A DNA stretch of 64,000 bases from Silvania confinis (GTDB lineage: Bacteria; Pseudomonadota; Gammaproteobacteria; Enterobacterales; Enterobacteriaceae). The notes under the pieces are model-generated. The model ran no database searches and was not told the DNA's origin. It saw only the letters and a list, made by a program, of their open reading frames with translations. The DNA lies in contig NZ_JAMGZJ010000064.1 of NCBI RefSeq assembly GCF_025564085.1, forward strand, positions 41,493-105,492, read 5' to 3'. The translations under genes were made by a program, and so were the position numbers. Shown here in pieces: positions 63,699 through 64,000 of this stretch (positions are counted from its first letter, which is position 1; every line of letters starts with the position of its first letter).

Positions 63699-63726
63699 TT
63701 GTCACCGTCAGAGAACTCCCTATAAT
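63699..63726 (+). promoter_or_regulatory. rrn P1 promoter
   Basis: TTGTCA (63699-63704), 16 bases, TATAAT (63721-63726), followed by GCGCCTCCACTGACACGG, the GC-rich discriminator and start of rrn P1 promoters. An AT-rich run just upstream (63681-63695) fits an UP element. The 16-base spacing is typical of growth-rate-controlled rRNA promoters. Confidence 0.92.
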
Positions 63727-63819
63727 GCGCCTCCACTGACACGGAACAACGGATTACAAACCGCCGTGGCAGCAGGGGTTCAGCGATGAACGCCGACAGA
63801 GAAAAGCGAAAATAAACGC

Positions 63820-63847
63820 TTGACTCTGAATGAGGAAAACGTATTAT
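63820..63847 (+). promoter_or_regulatory. rrn P2 promoter
   Basis: TTGACT (63820-63825), 16 bases, TATTAT (63842-63847), about 120 bp after P1, the usual spacing. Confidence 0.88.
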
Positions 63848-63857
63848 ACGGGACCTC

Positions 63858-64000
63858 GCAACGGTGAGCGAAAGCCGCGTTGCACTGCTCTTTAACAATT
63901 TATCAGACAATCTGTGTGGGCACTCAAAGTGACATGGATTCTAAACGTCGCAAGACGCTAAATGAATACCAAAGTCTCTGAGTGAACATACGTAATTCAT
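63858..64000 (+). other. rRNA operon leader with boxB and boxA antitermination signals
   Basis: BoxB stem GCAACG (63858-63863) with CGTTGC (63878-63883), then boxA TGCTCTTTAACA (63886-63897), then the conserved leader ATTTATCAGACAATCTGTGT and beyond. By comparison with the E. coli rrnB leader, 16S rRNA should begin about 50 bases past the window edge. No rRNA gene itself is inside the window. Confidence 0.88.

Noticed and set aside
63858..64000. Start of 16S rRNA inside the window
   Set aside because: The sequence matches the rrn leader only; the conserved 5' end of 16S (AGAGTTTGATC) is not reached.

Overview
The window reads as a chromosome segment of an enterobacterium close to Enterobacter/Lelliottia. 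Nearly every protein is recognisable as an E. coli K-12 orthologue of similar length, and the order rha - sodA - cpx - pfkA - tpiA - glpFKX - zapB ... hslVU - priA - metJBLF - katG - ppc - argECBH - oxyR - btuB - murI - rrn is that of the E. coli 88-90 min region. Several species-specific differences are present. Genus is inferred from family resemblance only. No tRNA, CRISPR array, prophage or complete insertion sequence was seen.

Layout. 1-6122: L-rhamnose catabolism (rhaBAD, minus) with an ABC-type rhamnose-binding protein entering from the left edge, and the divergent regulators rhaSR. 6311-14696: sodA, yiiM, the Cpx envelope-stress system (cpxRA divergent from cpxP and the 3'-UTR sRNA CpxQ), fieF, pfkA, sbp, cdh. 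14770-22485: an SLC13-type permease, tpiA, yiiQ, yiiR, fpr and the glycerol genes glpX, glpK, glpF. 22888-23127: zapB. 23128-27389: an accessory island not found at this place in E. coli K-12. 27390-35367: rraA, menA, hslVU, ftsN, cytR, priA, all minus. 35575-43463: rpmE, the methionine regulon cluster (metJ, metBL, metF) and katG. 43575-52381: gldA, fsaB, yijO, eptC, ppc, argE. 52470-59499: argCBH, the oxyR/OxyS pair, sthA, fabR-yijD. 59545-64000: trmA, the cobalamin riboswitch with btuB, murI overlapping btuB, and the promoters and leader of an rRNA operon whose 16S gene starts just beyond the right edge.

The island between zapB and rraA is the least ordinary part. Read in its own (minus) direction it holds a VasX-type type VI secretion effector cut after 477 residues; a 5'-truncated copy of a membrane-protein gene (DUF6708-like, a candidate immunity protein) fused straight onto the broken effector; a small membrane ORF; an intact DUF6708-like gene; a second small ORF of the same family, frameshifted; and the first codons of a third DUF6708-like gene. 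An IS3-family transposase remnant lies on the rraA side. The two long copies are almost identical except for one dense patch of changes. This looks like a tandem immunity array that has lost its toxin.

Functional themes. Envelope and oxidative stress systems (Cpx, OxyR/OxyS/katG, sodA, sthA, fpr) and the methionine/B12 theme (metJBLF, btuB) recur. A run of three met-box-like octamers upstream of btuB suggests that MetJ may also act there. Several regulatory sites are readable: CRP and RhaS sites at rha, a CpxR box, a Cra site at pfkA, a sigma-32 promoter for hslVU, met boxes, ARG boxes, an OxyR site, the cobalamin riboswitch and rrn P1/P2.
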